Origin: Lasiosphaeria ovina | Lineage: Eukaryota > Ascomycota > Sordariomycetes > Sordariales > Lasiosphaeriaceae | DNA: 64,000 bases | NCBI GenBank assembly: GCA_033439765.1 | Contig: JAULSN010000014.1 | Coordinates: 372,001 to 436,000, forward strand | Direction of reading: 5' to 3' | Part shown: piece by piece, positions 30,690 to 41,795 of the stretch | Numbering within the stretch: position 1 is the first letter of the stretch | Layout: each line of letters opens with the position of its first letter | Notes under the pieces: generated by a model | Database searches by the model: none | Seen by the model: the letters and a program-made list of their open reading frames with translations, nothing else | Told to the model about the DNA's origin: nothing | Translations under genes and position numbers: made by a program

Positions 30690-31439
30690 TCATGACCTTT
30701 TTGAACGATATATAGATGGCCGGCCCAGTATCGAAAAGGGCATGGAAGGTAAACTCGTCCTCAAAACGTTGGATTTTCACCCGTACTAGTGGTTGGAGAA
30801 GTCCATACGTGATGAGGACCAGTATATGAGCTTCTACGAATTCGACCTATCACTCGCCTGCGGGGCAGGCCGCGAGGCTTAACCGCATTCGCCCCGGACC
30901 CCCGGGCTCCCCCCCCGGCCTTTAGATGCTGTAGCCATCGATGTCCCCCCACTAAGTGCCTCGATCAATTAGGATCCACTTTCGTCTGATCATACCTATT
31001 ATACTCATTCCAATTCATAACGCGATCATTTTCTAGCTTAGGACAATCCACCAATTCCCAAAAAAAAGCCTAATTGTCAAAACAAGCTTAATTTCCGCGA
31101 GGCATGAATATGATCACGATTCCCGAGATTACCAAATACCAAATATGCGTGCTTACTAACTTTATAAGCATTGGATGCCTAGACCTTCTCACACGATCAT
31201 AAGAATTTTATTATACGTGGTCTAGATTATCCGAGCATTAAATTGTCTAGTTAGATCGGTCTAAAATATAGGTAATGTTGGAATAGCGACATTCATAACC
31301 GTACCTCTCGTGAGAAAGAAAGCGCGCGGGAGTCACGTGCCAGCTCACGTGCCCACGTGACTGCACGAGACTCGCGCACACAATCTGCCCAAAACCAATT
31401 ACGCACCATTTCCTATTTCCTTAACTTAGACACGAAATA
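30690..31439. other. No gene; leader repeat and CACGTG cluster
   Basis: 31,225-31,275 is a copy of the ACCTGTATTT(T/C)AGACCGATCTAA leader. Three CACGTG motifs lie within 31,331-31,362. AT-rich at 30,960-31,240. Confidence 0.3.
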
Positions 31440-31913
31440 ATATATACAATCACAACCACCTTAGTAATACTACTACGTTTCAGGACCTGGTGCTAACTAG
31501 CGATAGAAATGGCCGCCCTTGAAGATTTGAGCGACCTCAGCGACCCCGGCGATGCGACCGATGGAAATGCGCCCCCCTGCTGCAGTTGCTGCATAGATCA
31601 GGTGGCTCAATGGATCCACATGTCACTGTGGATCCATCGGACCCACGTAGTCACGACAATTGTCTCTCCATTGCACCTACCACCGCTCCCTGATTCTCCA
31701 GTTAAGCCAGTCCCGCGGCCAATTATACTGATACGGCCTCTCCCACAGCTTGACCAGCTACCACTGGTACAACCAGCACAGCCACTGGAGCCGCCTCTGT
31801 GGCAAACCATTGCATCCACAGCCAAGGCAGTATCCCAGTCCATTGTAGAATCCATTGAGCTGATTCCGGCTACTCAATCGTTGACCGACGCTAACGAACT
31901 GCCCGGGACCTAG
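31440..31913 (+). mobile_element. MULE N-terminal fragment fused to unrelated sequence
   Basis: From ATG 31,509, MAALEDLSDLSDPGDATDGN matches MSAIEYLSDLSDFGDLGDLS of the 29.8-kb copy. At about 31,612 the match stops at TGGATCCACATGTCACTGTG, and a Pro/Gln-rich frame continues to 31,913. The junction motif recurs at 34.4 and 58.75 kb. Confidence 0.45.
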
Positions 31914-32614
31914 CAGCCACATTGGAACGAAGAGACACCTAAAGCCAGTTTTTCTAAACGCTTTTTGCTCGGACTACCATGAGCTGGACCTCGATCTCCC
32001 GAAAATGGAACTCATCTCTGTAGTCGGAGCAGGCGTCGTATTTGACGAGGGTTGGTCGGAAAAACAAGTTGCTCTATCGGGGGGGAGACCCCTCAGCCAG
32101 AGGGTCCGTTGCTCGAAGGCGGCAAAAGGACGGAAAACCCAGAGCCCGAATGGAATCTACGACGAGAGGAGCCAGATTCTGACCGGCACATTCAGACACC
32201 AGACAAGGCTCTTCCTGCCCTGCATGTCTTGCAGGCGCAATGAAACGCTTGAGGGAAGAATCCGCGTCACGATGAAACTGGAACCTGAAGAGCCAGGTGT
32301 CAATGGTACGGTAAGAACATATCAAACAAAGTAGCACAACTCGGAGGTCAGAATCATGGATAGGGGGATGTACCTAATTAACTGAAGCATGTTGTCAGCT
32401 CTGTTCTGGGGCTCTGGACCTTCTCTGGATACCATACCTGATGCATCGGTTCTTCTCATTGGCCGCACAAGCGATAAGCTCTGGATGTTTTCCCTTCTGC
32501 TGCGTCCTTGACCACAATTTTTGGACAGGAGCCACATAGTCTTCGCCAGGCACCAATGTCCCACGATTCTCCGCAATTTCTCTATTACCCCAGCGCCGTT
32601 TTTTATCAACGCGC
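31914..32614. other. No recognisable gene
   Basis: Short frames only. The segment 31,990-32,330 has codon-like texture but no family I recognise. Confidence 0.3.
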
Positions 32615-32617
32615 CCC

Positions 32618-32800
32618 TTGGAAAAATGGAAGCCTCTAGCGATCCTCGGCGCGGCGAGCAGCATCATCACCTTCTTCATCGACTTTTCGTACAAACTTGT
32701 CGCTGGTTCCATCGAGTTGTATCGCTCACTCGACGGCCTGCCGAAGGAAGTCGCTCATCTTCACAATGTCATCGGCGATCTATTCATTTTGCTAGTAATC
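32618..32800 (+). pseudogene. NLR (STAND) N-terminal helical domain fragment
   Basis: LAILGAASSIITFFIDFSYK then LVAGSIELYRSLDGLPKEVA and HLHNVIGDL. The pattern ..lg.aa.i..fidf..klv....ely.S.dg.p.e...l..v...l is the N-terminal domain found on fungal NACHT/NB-ARC proteins (SesA/HeLo-like group). The frame begins at a TTG, so the ATG is lost or upstream. It breaks at about 32,790 into sequence shared with 34,465-34,515. No NTPase domain is present. Self/non-self recognition is the family role; here only a scrap remains. Confidence 0.5.
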
Positions 32801-33150
32801 AAGCTACATTCACCACACTACGCGCACCGTAACAATGGTGCCCAGGTAACAGGCTGTCCTATTATACCCATTCCTGATTGACCTTATGATCGCCGCCCGC
32901 CCTGCTATGTGGGAAGATGGATCTAAGAGTCTTGCACTAAGCCGCATCAATGGGTGTCGCCCTAAAATTGACCCTAGTGTGCAAAATGAGCCATTCTCTT
33001 TCCTAGCTTCTATTTCCTTCCTTAGCTTACGCCCGAATACCCTTAAACTCCCTCACCACCGGAGATCCGCTCAGTCTACGGCATTCCGGTTGCCCTGAAG
33101 GCCCGGCCGGGATACGGATTTCCGTGGGGATATTCAGAGGTCTTGTTGGC

Positions 33151-33158
33151 TATATAAA
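33151..33158 (+). promoter_or_regulatory. TATA box of the 33,234 gene
   Basis: TATATAAA, 83 bp before the ATG, within the dispersed leader module (copies at 3.3, 24.9 and 31.2 kb). The promoter may therefore be transposon-derived. Confidence 0.5.
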
Positions 33159-33233
33159 GAGGCTTTTTACCTGTATTTCAGACCGATCTAATCAGACAAT
33201 TCAATGCTCAGTCAATCCATATCACGAGCAACA

Positions 33234-34279
33234 ATGGCCCTGAATGGGAAGGAGATTGACAACCTACGACAAGTCTCAGGACGACTTCCTCCAAGTTCAG
33301 CGCACTTACCCGGTCATTAGAAGCGTCAACCACCTCTTAACGCAGCTCGACCCTTGGGCCACCGTCACGATCACAAACCCAACTGCACCGGTGACGCCAG
33401 CCAAGCGCACGCGTGGTCGCACCATTAGCTTCGTTGACGACGGGTCGAGCGGCGAAGACATACCTGCCGCAGCCTCTCCAACCCCGCACCATGGCAAAAT
33501 CCGTGAGATGACTAAGCAAAAGCGCGCAAAGACGGATATCACTCCAACTAGACCATCGCTCGCCGCCAAGCATGTCCCAATTTGGATCTGTCAGATGCGC
33601 GCAAGCACAAGCCCCTCCAAGACCATCGTACCAGTGATTTCCAAAAATGTCACCAAGGCTATCGCTCCCAAGACCGCCACTGACGGTGCCTCAATCGCGA
33701 GCGATGGGGACGTGAAACCCATCTCTCCCACCATTGCTTAGCAAATTTCGCTGAAATGATGAACAACCATACAAGCAAGATAAACAATATCATGAAACAA
33801 AGCCGTCGACTCGAGAGCATGATTGCGACCCTCGACACCGAAACCAACGCGATCGAGAACCTAAAGGAAAGAATCTCCATGCCGGAAACCACACACACAC
33901 AACGATATGTGCATCGCCATCCAGAATGTCCGGGACGATAATACAACGCCGCAAGATATGCGCCACGCGCTCAACGTCGTGAAGGGCGCCCTATCCAGAA
34001 GTCGCGAAACGCAAAAGACTTCAACGCTCATCGCAAAGTGCGAGTGGAAAGGCGCAAACGAAGGATACATCAAGCACACAGCCGACGGCGTGGATCGGGA
34101 CGATATCTGTACGATCCGTGATAATGAGCTTTTTTTGCATGGTTACTAAGGGACCAATGGAGGGAAACGAAGTTTTTTGCGTCGCGTCACTGGAGGATAT
34201 CACGGAAGACGAGGGAAACGAGATGGGAATGTGGAAGGAAGACGGCCAATGGGTCGTTCGCCCGAGTATGGGCAATTGA
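33234..34279 (+). pseudogene. Unknown fungal gene or transposon ORF, frameshifted
   Basis: Starts are possible at 33,234 (MALNGKEIDNLRQVS) and, in another frame, 33,244. Coherent protein continues across frames: DDFLQVQRTYPVIRSVNHLL, a basic NLS-like stretch (KQKRAKTD), EMMNNHTSKINNIMKQSRRL, NVRDDNTTPQDMRHALNVVK, and finally SLEDITEDEGNEMGMWKEDG to a stop near 34,277. At least three shifts are needed. The central part looks coiled-coil-like. I do not recognise the family. Confidence 0.4.
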
Positions 34280-34469
34280 CGTCGCGAAGGAGCATTGTTC
34301 GCATCAAGCGAGAAGTGCATTATTGGCGGGGCGCCAAATTTTGTTGGGGGAGGGGGGGGGGGAGGGGGAGAGCTTGATGGACCGACCAACTGGGTGTCAA
34401 CTTGGTCACATAGTCACGTGGGTCCACGGATCCATGGTCAAACCACGGACCCATGAGACGCATTCATTT

Positions 34470-34830
34470 TGCTAGCAATCAAGCTACTTTCACCACACGC
34501 GCACCGTAACAATCGCGCCGCACCCTCAAGTCCTCAACCACAAATACGACTCCCTCGATGAGCTGATGCAGCATCTTCAAGCCTGGGCCAATCCAGCTAG
34601 CTTTTCCGCGAAGAAATCGCGTACCAGCAACAACGTCAAGGACTTCGGACCTAATTACGCGAGTCGATATTGCTTGCCTGTCTACAGGATAAAATCTAAC
34701 ACTCAGAGGCTCGTTCGCGCGGCGCGACTCCATCACCAAGAAGCGCGATTGCGATTTCAAGGCAGTTGCAGGGCCATTGGCTGTCCATGACAGGAAGTGG
34801 GCCTTCAAGATTAGTAATCTTGAGGGTGTC
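34470..34830 (+). mobile_element. MULE FAR1-domain fragment
   Basis: HKYDSLDELMQHLQAWANPA, SNNVKDFGPNY and then, in another frame, CDFKAVAGPLAVHDRKWAFK. It aligns with KYDNLDDLIEDFNDWAASAL..QAVAKALVSNGRKWTFE at 29.4-29.7 kb. The 5' junction sequence (TTGCTAG(C/T)AATCAAGCTAC) is shared with 32,790. Confidence 0.55.
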
Positions 34831-35570
34831 TAGGCAGCGCGGGTTTTTATTGCATTTTTGGGCATGTTACATAAGCAACAACACAAGTTGATGAGAGTGT
34901 GATCTTTTTCCTGGAAAGAGCAGAAATGGCGGCACCTCGGAGAAAGTGGGCTGATATTCTTACCAAAGCCACTCTTACCTTGTGCCCCTCATTTTATTGT
35001 TAAGGAATTCTGGGATCGGAAAAGTTCGGAAAGAGTCACGTGGCGTGCACCCTTTCTTATTGGTCCAAAAAAAATCAAGCGAGCAAAAGTGGCTCGTGCG
35101 GGAGCCAGGATTTTCCCGGGCCAGGATAAGTCCGGAATCTTTCTAGGCGTCCTTTATTTCGGTGTGGTCTTTTCCGAGAGGGCCCGTGCACCAGAAAGCA
35201 CCACCAACCGGGCCGTGGTGCCAAGCCTCTAAGGACAATCCTTTGATCCGGGCAAGGTAGTAAAGGGGGTCCCCGCCGTCAGCACCCAACTAGGTTGCCG
35301 TTCCGAACAAGAATTGGGGTTAAATTCGTAGAGGGCACCCCAACCTGGCTCTAATAGCAGCGCGTACCGTCATTTCGGGGATGTCTTCCCGGGTGGGGTT
35401 TCTGGGGAACAGATCACACTTAGATCTTAGTGCGCCTTCGGGTTTTATTACAGAAATAAACGATTTGGCCTGCGCGGCCTGCCCTATATGCCAATAGTGT
35501 CATTTGTAGTGTAATTGTGGTGCGACTATCCGTGGCTAATTGATCTGAAACTAGAATGCGTTAGCTTCGT
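34831..35570. mobile_element. MULE 3'-end scraps around unknown sequence
   Basis: 34,843-34,880 (TTTTTATTGCATTTTTGGGC) and 35,440-35,565 (TTTTATTACAGAAATAAACG ... ATCTGAAACTAGAATGCG) are parts of the MULE 3' end seen whole at 40,220-40,383. The 540 bp between them contains nothing I can name. Confidence 0.4.
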
Positions 35571-36005
35571 CCCGGGAATCGGTGCCTTTTTTTAGTCCAA
35601 GAAGCGATAAGCTGCGGGTTGAAATGACGTTTTTGACGGTCCGAATAGAAATGCTACATACAGGCTTTGCCGAATAAAAGTCGTGCACAAACCGCGCTGA
35701 AACTACAGGGGAATTGCAATCGCGCCAAAACTCTTCCACAAACCGCGCTGAAACTGCAGAGAAATTGACGGTGCGACAAAGCTTTCATGGTCCAGATGCC
35801 AAAAGCCAAAAGCGGCACCAACGCCACCACCTCCTTCGCCGCTTCAACAGTCCTCCACCACTTGCTCACACCGACAGTGTTGGAATGACGCGCATGTCAG
35901 TCGGGGAGCTCTGCGGCTCAGCCACACTGTGGCTGTGGTGGCGCAGAGCAGGATATATTCATCGCTCGCCTCAAGACATGTCATGGTCGTCCGATCCGTC
36001 CTCGG
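35571..36005. other. No gene; satellite units and LTR scrap
   Basis: Two AACCGCGCTGAAACT units at 35,688-35,760 belong to the 11-12-kb minisatellite family. 35,877-35,960 matches the solo LTR at 38,629 (TGTTGGAATGACGCGC; GCCACACTGTGGCTG). Confidence 0.4.
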
Positions 36006-36862
36006 TCAGGCTTCCCAGCCACGGTCATGGCGGCCGCCGCCCCACAGCTTCTCCATCATGTCCAGCCCCGGCATCCTGCACCCCCAGAACTGCTTGAATT
36101 CGGGCCTCCGCTACATTTGCGAGTCAGCTAACACGGAGACCACAAGAGGGAAAATGGTAAGGTAACGGCATGGCAACCTACCTGGACTAGCTCCTCCCAC
36201 GCGGCCGGCTCGAGGATCCACCGCTGGAGCCCGTGGTCGAAGACGGCCCCGGGCTCCTCTCCAAGCTCCTTCCAGAGTCGAAACTTGCTCCTCAGCACCC
36301 GGCAGATGGACTGGACCTGGCCGGCCGTGATCTGGACGCGATGGTGGGTTTGGACTGCCGTGGCGGCTGTCTGGTATGTGGCCCTGTCGAAATAGATCTT
36401 GTCGAGGCCGGCGTCGTCGCAGTCGCACAGCACCTGGAGAATGAGGAGCTTGGTCTCCATTGTCCATACGCTCTTGTGCTTTTTGTGCACTATGTGCTGT
36501 CTACCCTGCACGACGGGCACGGGTAGTCGCTGCGGCAGGGGCAGCGGCAGGGGCAGCGGTCGGGGCAGCGGTCGGGGCAGCGGCAGGGGCAAGGGCTGCG
36601 GCAGCGGTCGGGGCTGCGGTAGCGGTAGCGGCAGGGATAAGGGCTGCGGCAGCGGTCGGGGCAAGGGCTGCGGCAACGGCAGCGGCAGCGGTAGGGGCAG
36701 CGGCAGCCGCATCGGCAGCGGCAGCGGCAGCCGTACGGGCGCGTCGACGAGATTTCCAATGGCCATCTGCGCCCTGGTCCTCTGTATTTCGGCGGCGGAC
36801 ATGTTGTTTGATGTCGACATATTGCTGGACATGTTGTTTGATGTCGACTTATTGGTAGACAT
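36006..36862 (-). CDS. Myb/SANT-like family protein A, two exons (261 aa)
   Basis: Exon 1 is 36,182-36,862, exon 2 36,006-36,110; the 71-nt intron has GTAGGT, a CTGAC branch and TAG. The N-terminus ([20 protein letters not shown]) leads into a Pro/Leu repeat (about 42-120). The domain follows: [20 protein letters not shown], a middle helix with [30 protein letters not shown], and [16 protein letters not shown] at the splice. Exon 2 gives MMEKLWGG. The trihelical layout with W residues and a K/R-rich third helix is Myb/SANT-like, so DNA binding is inferred. The conserved intron position with the 55,650 gene supports both. A TATA box lies 30 bp upstream. Confidence 0.6.
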
Positions 36863-36892
36863 GATAATGATGACTATGAATGGACTATGGGC

Positions 36893-36900
36893 GCTTTATA
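36893..36900 (-). promoter_or_regulatory. TATA box of Myb/SANT gene A
   Basis: TATAAAGC on the minus strand, 31 bp before the ATG. The spacing leaves a very short leader, so a later start or TATA-independent use is possible. Confidence 0.4.
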
Positions 36901-36962
36901 AGCGTCCATGTGTGGTCGTGTGGGCCGTGCGTGAGGCGGGTCTTGGCTTTTAAAAGGTTGAG

Positions 36963-38194
36963 TTCGGCTTGTCGGTGTATATATTTGACGCGTCCAAGCC
37001 CCAAACTCCCTACCAAATCTACACCAGCTGCCACAAACCCCACATAGTCTCGGCAGTCGAAAGACACCTGCATGTCCAGGTCACGTTGTTCCGGCATTTC
37101 GGTCCAGCCGCTCGGTCCACATGCCCCTTCTTCGCTCGGTCGACATGCCTCCCCCTTCTTCGCTCGGTTCACATGCCTCCTCCTTCTTCGTCCTAGCGTG
37201 CAAGCCTGGCGGAACGACGCAGCTGCTGCTGCATTGCGTCGGGGAAGGGACGTGCAGGCAGAGATGCAGCTCAGAGAAGGAGAGGGTGCCGGAGCTGTTG
37301 ATCAGGGGCTCGGGGGCTCAGGGGCTGGGCAACAAGGGGGTTGTTTACACCCTTGCCTAATATAATCTAGTGTAATTTGCTTTTTTCTTCCCTTTCCTTT
37401 GGCTTGCCCACCTCGTTTAAGGTGGACTGCCGCCCTCCCTCTAATCAGAGGCCGGCATAGCACCGGACCTCTTTTTTTTTTTTGTGGAACAGTCCTCAAA
37501 AAACACGTCATTTTACCATGAATTGAATTCCTGCACGCAGTAGTGCCTTTTTCTTTTTTTTGAACCTTCTTATGAGGGGACCTTGCACTTGCGCCCGCTA
37601 AGGTTCGCCCTAATGCTACAAATTTTTTTGGAGGTCTCTTCGGACCGTAGAAAACGTCTATTCGAACCGTAGTTGTGTCATAGTCGTTCAGGACTCCAGG
37701 GGAAGGCGGGACATGAGAGCCACGTGATCCGTGTTGATACCCGCTCAAGGGGTAGGGGGAGGACCACCATGGTACAGGGACTCACGGGCCCTCGGCCGTG
37801 CGTACATAAGGAGGATCGGGCTCGCAGAGACTCCGGTGAGGGCCAGAGATTAGTGCTGCACAATAACCACCCAAGCGGGTGCCAAAATAAAAGACACTTA
37901 ATACCTAATAGTTACTTATGCACAAGACTATTTTTCACATAAATAAAAGTATCTATCAAGTACTACCACAGGGTCCTCAGATCCTCCCCCGCTAACACAT
38001 CCTGCATTCTCCTTACCATGAAATCCATAATGGAGAGTGGTGAAACAGTTAGTGAGTCTGTTAGCGCAGTGATTTGCCAAGTCATCTTTGGAGTGTCTGT
38101 CCCAAAGACCCTTACAAAAAGTAAATTGAAATCCCCAAGCCACTACCCCAGCCAATCCCCATTTTGCCCGCCAAAAAACAATAGGTAAATGGCC
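36963..38194. other. No confident gene
   Basis: A motif CGGACCGTAGAAAACGTCTATTCGAACCGTAG (37,645-37,676) recurs inverted at 42,262-42,312. A minus-strand frame at 37,928-38,260 has no recognisable domain. The remainder holds GCTCGGT(C/T)(G/C)ACATGCC repeats (37,110-37,190). Confidence 0.3.
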
Positions 38195-40383
38195 AACCCG
38201 CCCAACTTCAGATGGCCTGTACAATGCAGGCTCAACTGCCCGGACCCCCCACCTCCACACTTGGCCAAAATTTTACCTTCAATTGAGGGCATCGCCAATT
38301 CCACCACATACACCAAACCGACCAAATCATCGTCAATTCAGCCACAACAACAATAATAACAACCACCACTACAACAACAACAACAACAACGCGATTTTAT
38401 CGCTGCGCAAGTAGGTGCATCGCTTCATATTCAATCTACAAGGCTAACGAATAATAGAATGGCCACGCGCGCCGATTCGGCCGTCGACGACGACCCTTTC
38501 TACCTTGCGCCCGATGCGCCCGCGCCGGCCGCTCCGCCTGCGCCTGTCACGAACATCCCGCCGGACCACAAGCTGCCGGAAGAAGCCGCATTTGAGCCAC
38601 AAGTGGGCGCAGGTGGCGTATATGCTAGTGTTGGAATAACGCGCACATTAGTCAACAGGCTCTGCAGTTCAGCCACACTGTGGCTGTGGTGGCGCATGCC
38701 CAGATATATGGAGCGGCCTGCGGCCGCCCGCTCAGGGCAACAGATCTAGAACACACAACGAATCCATTACTTGAACCACCAGCTTACGGTGCGCAGCGCA
38801 CCTGTTGGTTCCAGTACCGGTACCTTGGTGATTCCAACAGGTAGACCACCTACGGCCTAGGCTATGCCCACCATTCTTTCTTCTTCCTAATACAAGCACT
38901 CTTTTGCCCTCATTTTGCATACCGTTGTATGCGAGACAAGCTCCTCAACCACAAATATACCTCTTTGGACCTTCACCGGTCGATATTTCCTGCCTTCACG
39001 ATGGAATCCGGCCCGCGGAGGCGCATTCTCGCAAGCCACAGACCGTCAAGAAAGACTGCGGCATCAAGGCAGTTGCAGCGGCGTTAGCTGTCAACAATGG
39101 ACAATGGGGCCCGCAGCTCAAGGAGCCAGTTCATAGTCATCCCCTCGCCAAGCGCCTCGCCGATGTCCTTCTTCCCCGCCGTGAATTTACAGCTGAACAA
39201 AAGGCATTCGTGGCTACATACAATGACAGGCCGAGCACAAATAATCGTGACATTGCGAAGGAGCTTCGCAGGGAGTTTTCCGGCACACAGTTTAACCGCA
39301 GATTACTCGAAAACCTTTGGTACACTCTCAGGAAGAATGATCTCGGCGGACATGCAGCTTTCTAGGCCACGATGAAGCCGCTTAACGACAAAGGCATCGA
39401 CTATGAAGTGCAACAGTCCCTTGACGATGAAAACAAGACAATATGTGGAAGCCATACATACCCCTGGGTCCAGTTGTATGATAATACATATAAAATTAAT
39501 AAAGGCCTCGCATTCTTCCAAGTCGTCAGCCTCGACCACCTTGGCAAAGTCTTTTAGTTGCGGCGTTCGGATTGATCGACGACGAACGCGAAGCAGGCTT
39601 TAACTGGCTGATGGATTAGGTTAATGCTCATCGCGAGAGTATTGGAGCCGGTAAACCTGCCATTACCTTGACGGACTTTGACAAAGTGATGAAGAATGCC
39701 GTGGCACGTGTTTACCCTGAAGCCGACGCCCACATCTGTATTTTCCACCTCATCAACAAGAACATAGTCTTGTGTCGCCAGAAATTGACCCAAAATGCCC
39801 CTTTTTTTCTCCCTTTCTCCCTTTCCCCCGCTCGGAACGCCCTCCAAGTCCCTGCATTCCTTGCACCGGCAATTCGTTCGTTTCTGCGGCAACCTTTTTG
39901 CACGGAATTGCCTGCCTGCCCCGTATACCTACAGCAGGAAGACAACAGAGACCGGCAAAAACACCACTGACAACCGTGCCTGCGCAGGCACAGAGGACTG
40001 TGAACGGCCTCACAGCTCCCCCGCCTACCCGCGGCGGCAGACGGAGGGGGGGGGGGGGAAGGCGCAGGGACCCCGCGCCCGCGCGACACAAAAAGAGGTC
40101 CTGGCAACCGGGGCGGCCGTGTTGCCTCGCCTCGGCATCGCGGGCATCTACGTCCCGGCCCGGGCTTTGGCGGCTGCATTCGATGCCCAACAAAGCAGCG
40201 ATCTCGGCGATGCCCAGGCAGGGCAGATTTTATTGCAGAAATGGTCGATTTGAGCGAATCTACGTCCCTGAGATTGAACTACCGCATTTGGAAGTATGTT
40301 GACGCTGGCGACGTTGGCGATGTGTAACTGCAGTGCGAATGCGCATATGGCTAGTTGATCTGAAGTTGGGATGCGCTGGCTTC
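38195..40383 (+). mobile_element. Near-complete but inactivated MULE (Hop-like) transposon
   Basis: Inverted ends share CCCAACTTCAGAT (about 38,199 and, reversed, about 40,370). The leader and MATRADSAVDDDPFYLAPDA start at 38,459. A solo LTR interrupts at 38,629-38,839. FAR1-like residues follow (CGIKAVAAALAVNNGQWGPQ, HSHP; 39,060-39,150). The DDE region reads LDDENKTICGSH, VQLYDNTYKINK (first Asp), VVSLDHLGKVF, then in another frame LTDFDKVMKNAV (second Asp) and the CxxxH-like ICIFHLINKN (39,735). At about 39,790 the leader module intrudes, then the Gly/Arg-rich tail resumes. Several frameshifts mean no active transposase. Confidence 0.6.
38629..38839. mobile_element. Solo LTR (211 bp) inserted in the MULE
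   Basis: Starts TGTTGGAATAACGC and ends GGTGATTCCAACA, giving TGTTGGAAT/ATTCCAACA ends. The flanks GCTAG and GGTAG match at 4 of 5 bases. The MULE copy at 43.6-43.9 kb has the uninterrupted site (GCATATGCTAGCCCGCCTAC). Confidence 0.6.
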
Positions 40384-40455
40384 GCATCATCGTGGAAGGG
40401 AAGGGTTAGCCAGCGGCGACCACGAGAGGAGCGGAAGATGGATGGCAAAACTTAC

Positions 40456-41088
40456 GGCAATTATCCGGTCCCACTCGTCCGGCTCGAGCACGTACTACTG
40501 GAGCCTCTCGTCCCAACGCGCCGGGTAGAGCTCTCCAAGTCTCCGCTACGCCTAGCACGTCATCTTCTATATATCCATAAGCGCCTTAATATCGGCGTAC
40601 GTAATCTCCATATTGGTTTTTCTCTTGATCGCCGTAGCGGTCAAACTGTACGCCCCCTCCGAGAACCCGTCCCAAATTTGGAAGCGGAGGTCGACCATCT
40701 CGCACATACTCTCGAGCATGACTTGCTTGACCTCGAAAGGCCATGCCTTGGGTATGCACGGCACCTTTGGTACGAGCGGCCGGACGGGGCGGACGGGGCG
40801 GACGGCAGTATCGCCAGCAGCTGGAGGCATCCACTGCAGGGGCGGCATGGGCGGCATGGGGGGTTCTGGGGGCGGCCTTGGGGGGCCTGCGGGCGGCATG
40901 GGGGGGCCCAGACGTAGAGGGGGCAGCTTGAGGCAGCCTAGGTCGGGGGGCGAAAGTGGGCTAGGCCCAGAAGGTTGCCCTGCATGCGCCTGCAGCTCAG
41001 ACTGGTCAGGACCTCGAAAATCCAACAGTTGCCAGTTTCGCAGGATCCGCACCCCTGTCAACCTTGGTGTATTTTTTGCAGCAAACAA
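40456..41088 (-). pseudogene. Myb/SANT-like family copy C, exon 1 with four ambers
   Basis: A Pro/Gly/Met-rich N-terminus precedes WPFEVKQVMLESMCEMVDLR, LTATAIKRKTNMEITYADIK, ALMDI|stop|KMTC|stop|A|stop|RRLGE, LQ|stop|YVLEPDEWDRIIA and the conserved donor GTAAGT at 40,455. Against gene B (SLMQTQRKRYRLWQELG; LQQWTLTPAEWRELIA) the stops replace Gln, Arg/Gln, Trp and Gln. TAG from CAG or TGG is a C:G to T:A change in every case. A GCTAAC branch and CAG acceptor (about 40,383) follow, right at the MULE end; exon 2 is missing. An ATG is present at 41,088 but the true start is uncertain. Confidence 0.6.
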
Positions 41089-41208
41089 GCCAAGATACCA
41101 ATATGCAGACCGCCATTCGTATGCTTCCTACAGCTGCTGAGCCAATCAGGTAATTACGGCGGCAGGTACATTCTCACGATACCGGCGGCATCACAAAGGC
41201 CGTAGATA

Positions 41209-41421
41209 TTTCGAGCGCAGCGAGCAGCTCGCCGCAGGCGCCCCCGGAGGGCCGCCGGAGGCAAAAAAAAGAAGGAAAGAAGAAATAAACGACCACGGCA
41301 CGGGGAGACTCCCAAATGGGGACTTTGCTTTTCCCTCTCACACACACATTTTTTGTTGCTCTCTTTTGCCTCTGGCGGCCCTCCGGGGGCGCCTGCGGCG
41401 AGCTGCTCGCTGCGCTCGAAA
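41209..41421. mobile_element. Foldback element, best copy (213 bp, 58-bp TIRs)
   Basis: TTTCGAGCGCAGCGAGCAGC opens the left 58 bp; the last 58 bp are its reverse complement with a single mismatch. The loop carries AAGAAATAAAC and CACACACATTTTTTGTTGCT. There is no coding content. On the right it adjoins GGACTGGACTGGCACTGGCA and one GAGCGACTCC minisatellite unit, an association repeated in inverse order at 57 kb. No target duplication is evident. Confidence 0.7.
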
Positions 41422-41499
41422 GGACTGGACTGGCACTGGCAACTGCAACAGACACAGGCCCGAATGAGCGACTCCTCTGTCTTTACCCGGGAAGGAGTT

Positions 41500-41795
41500 C
41501 ATCTGCGGCAACAGGACGTCTCTCAGCCACATCGTGAAGCCTTCTTGGTTAGTCGAGCCCTCCCTCCTGGCATATTGATAGGTGAAGAGGGCCCTCTGTC
41601 GCAATCGCCGGCAGTAGATGGAACCGCTTCCCCCCTTTTCCAACGGCATATATCGCTCAACGCACGCCTTGAGGGCGAAAGAAGCGCTCCGTGGACCTTG
41701 CAGCCGAGCCTGTACTTACTTGCTCATTCCCCGCTCGCTGCATTGGAAGCGTGTTGCGATTTCCTTGTTGCTTTCTTCGCCATCGTCAACTGCCA
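41500..41795. other. No gene seen
   Basis: Open frames on both strands but no motif or promoter. Confidence 0.25.
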
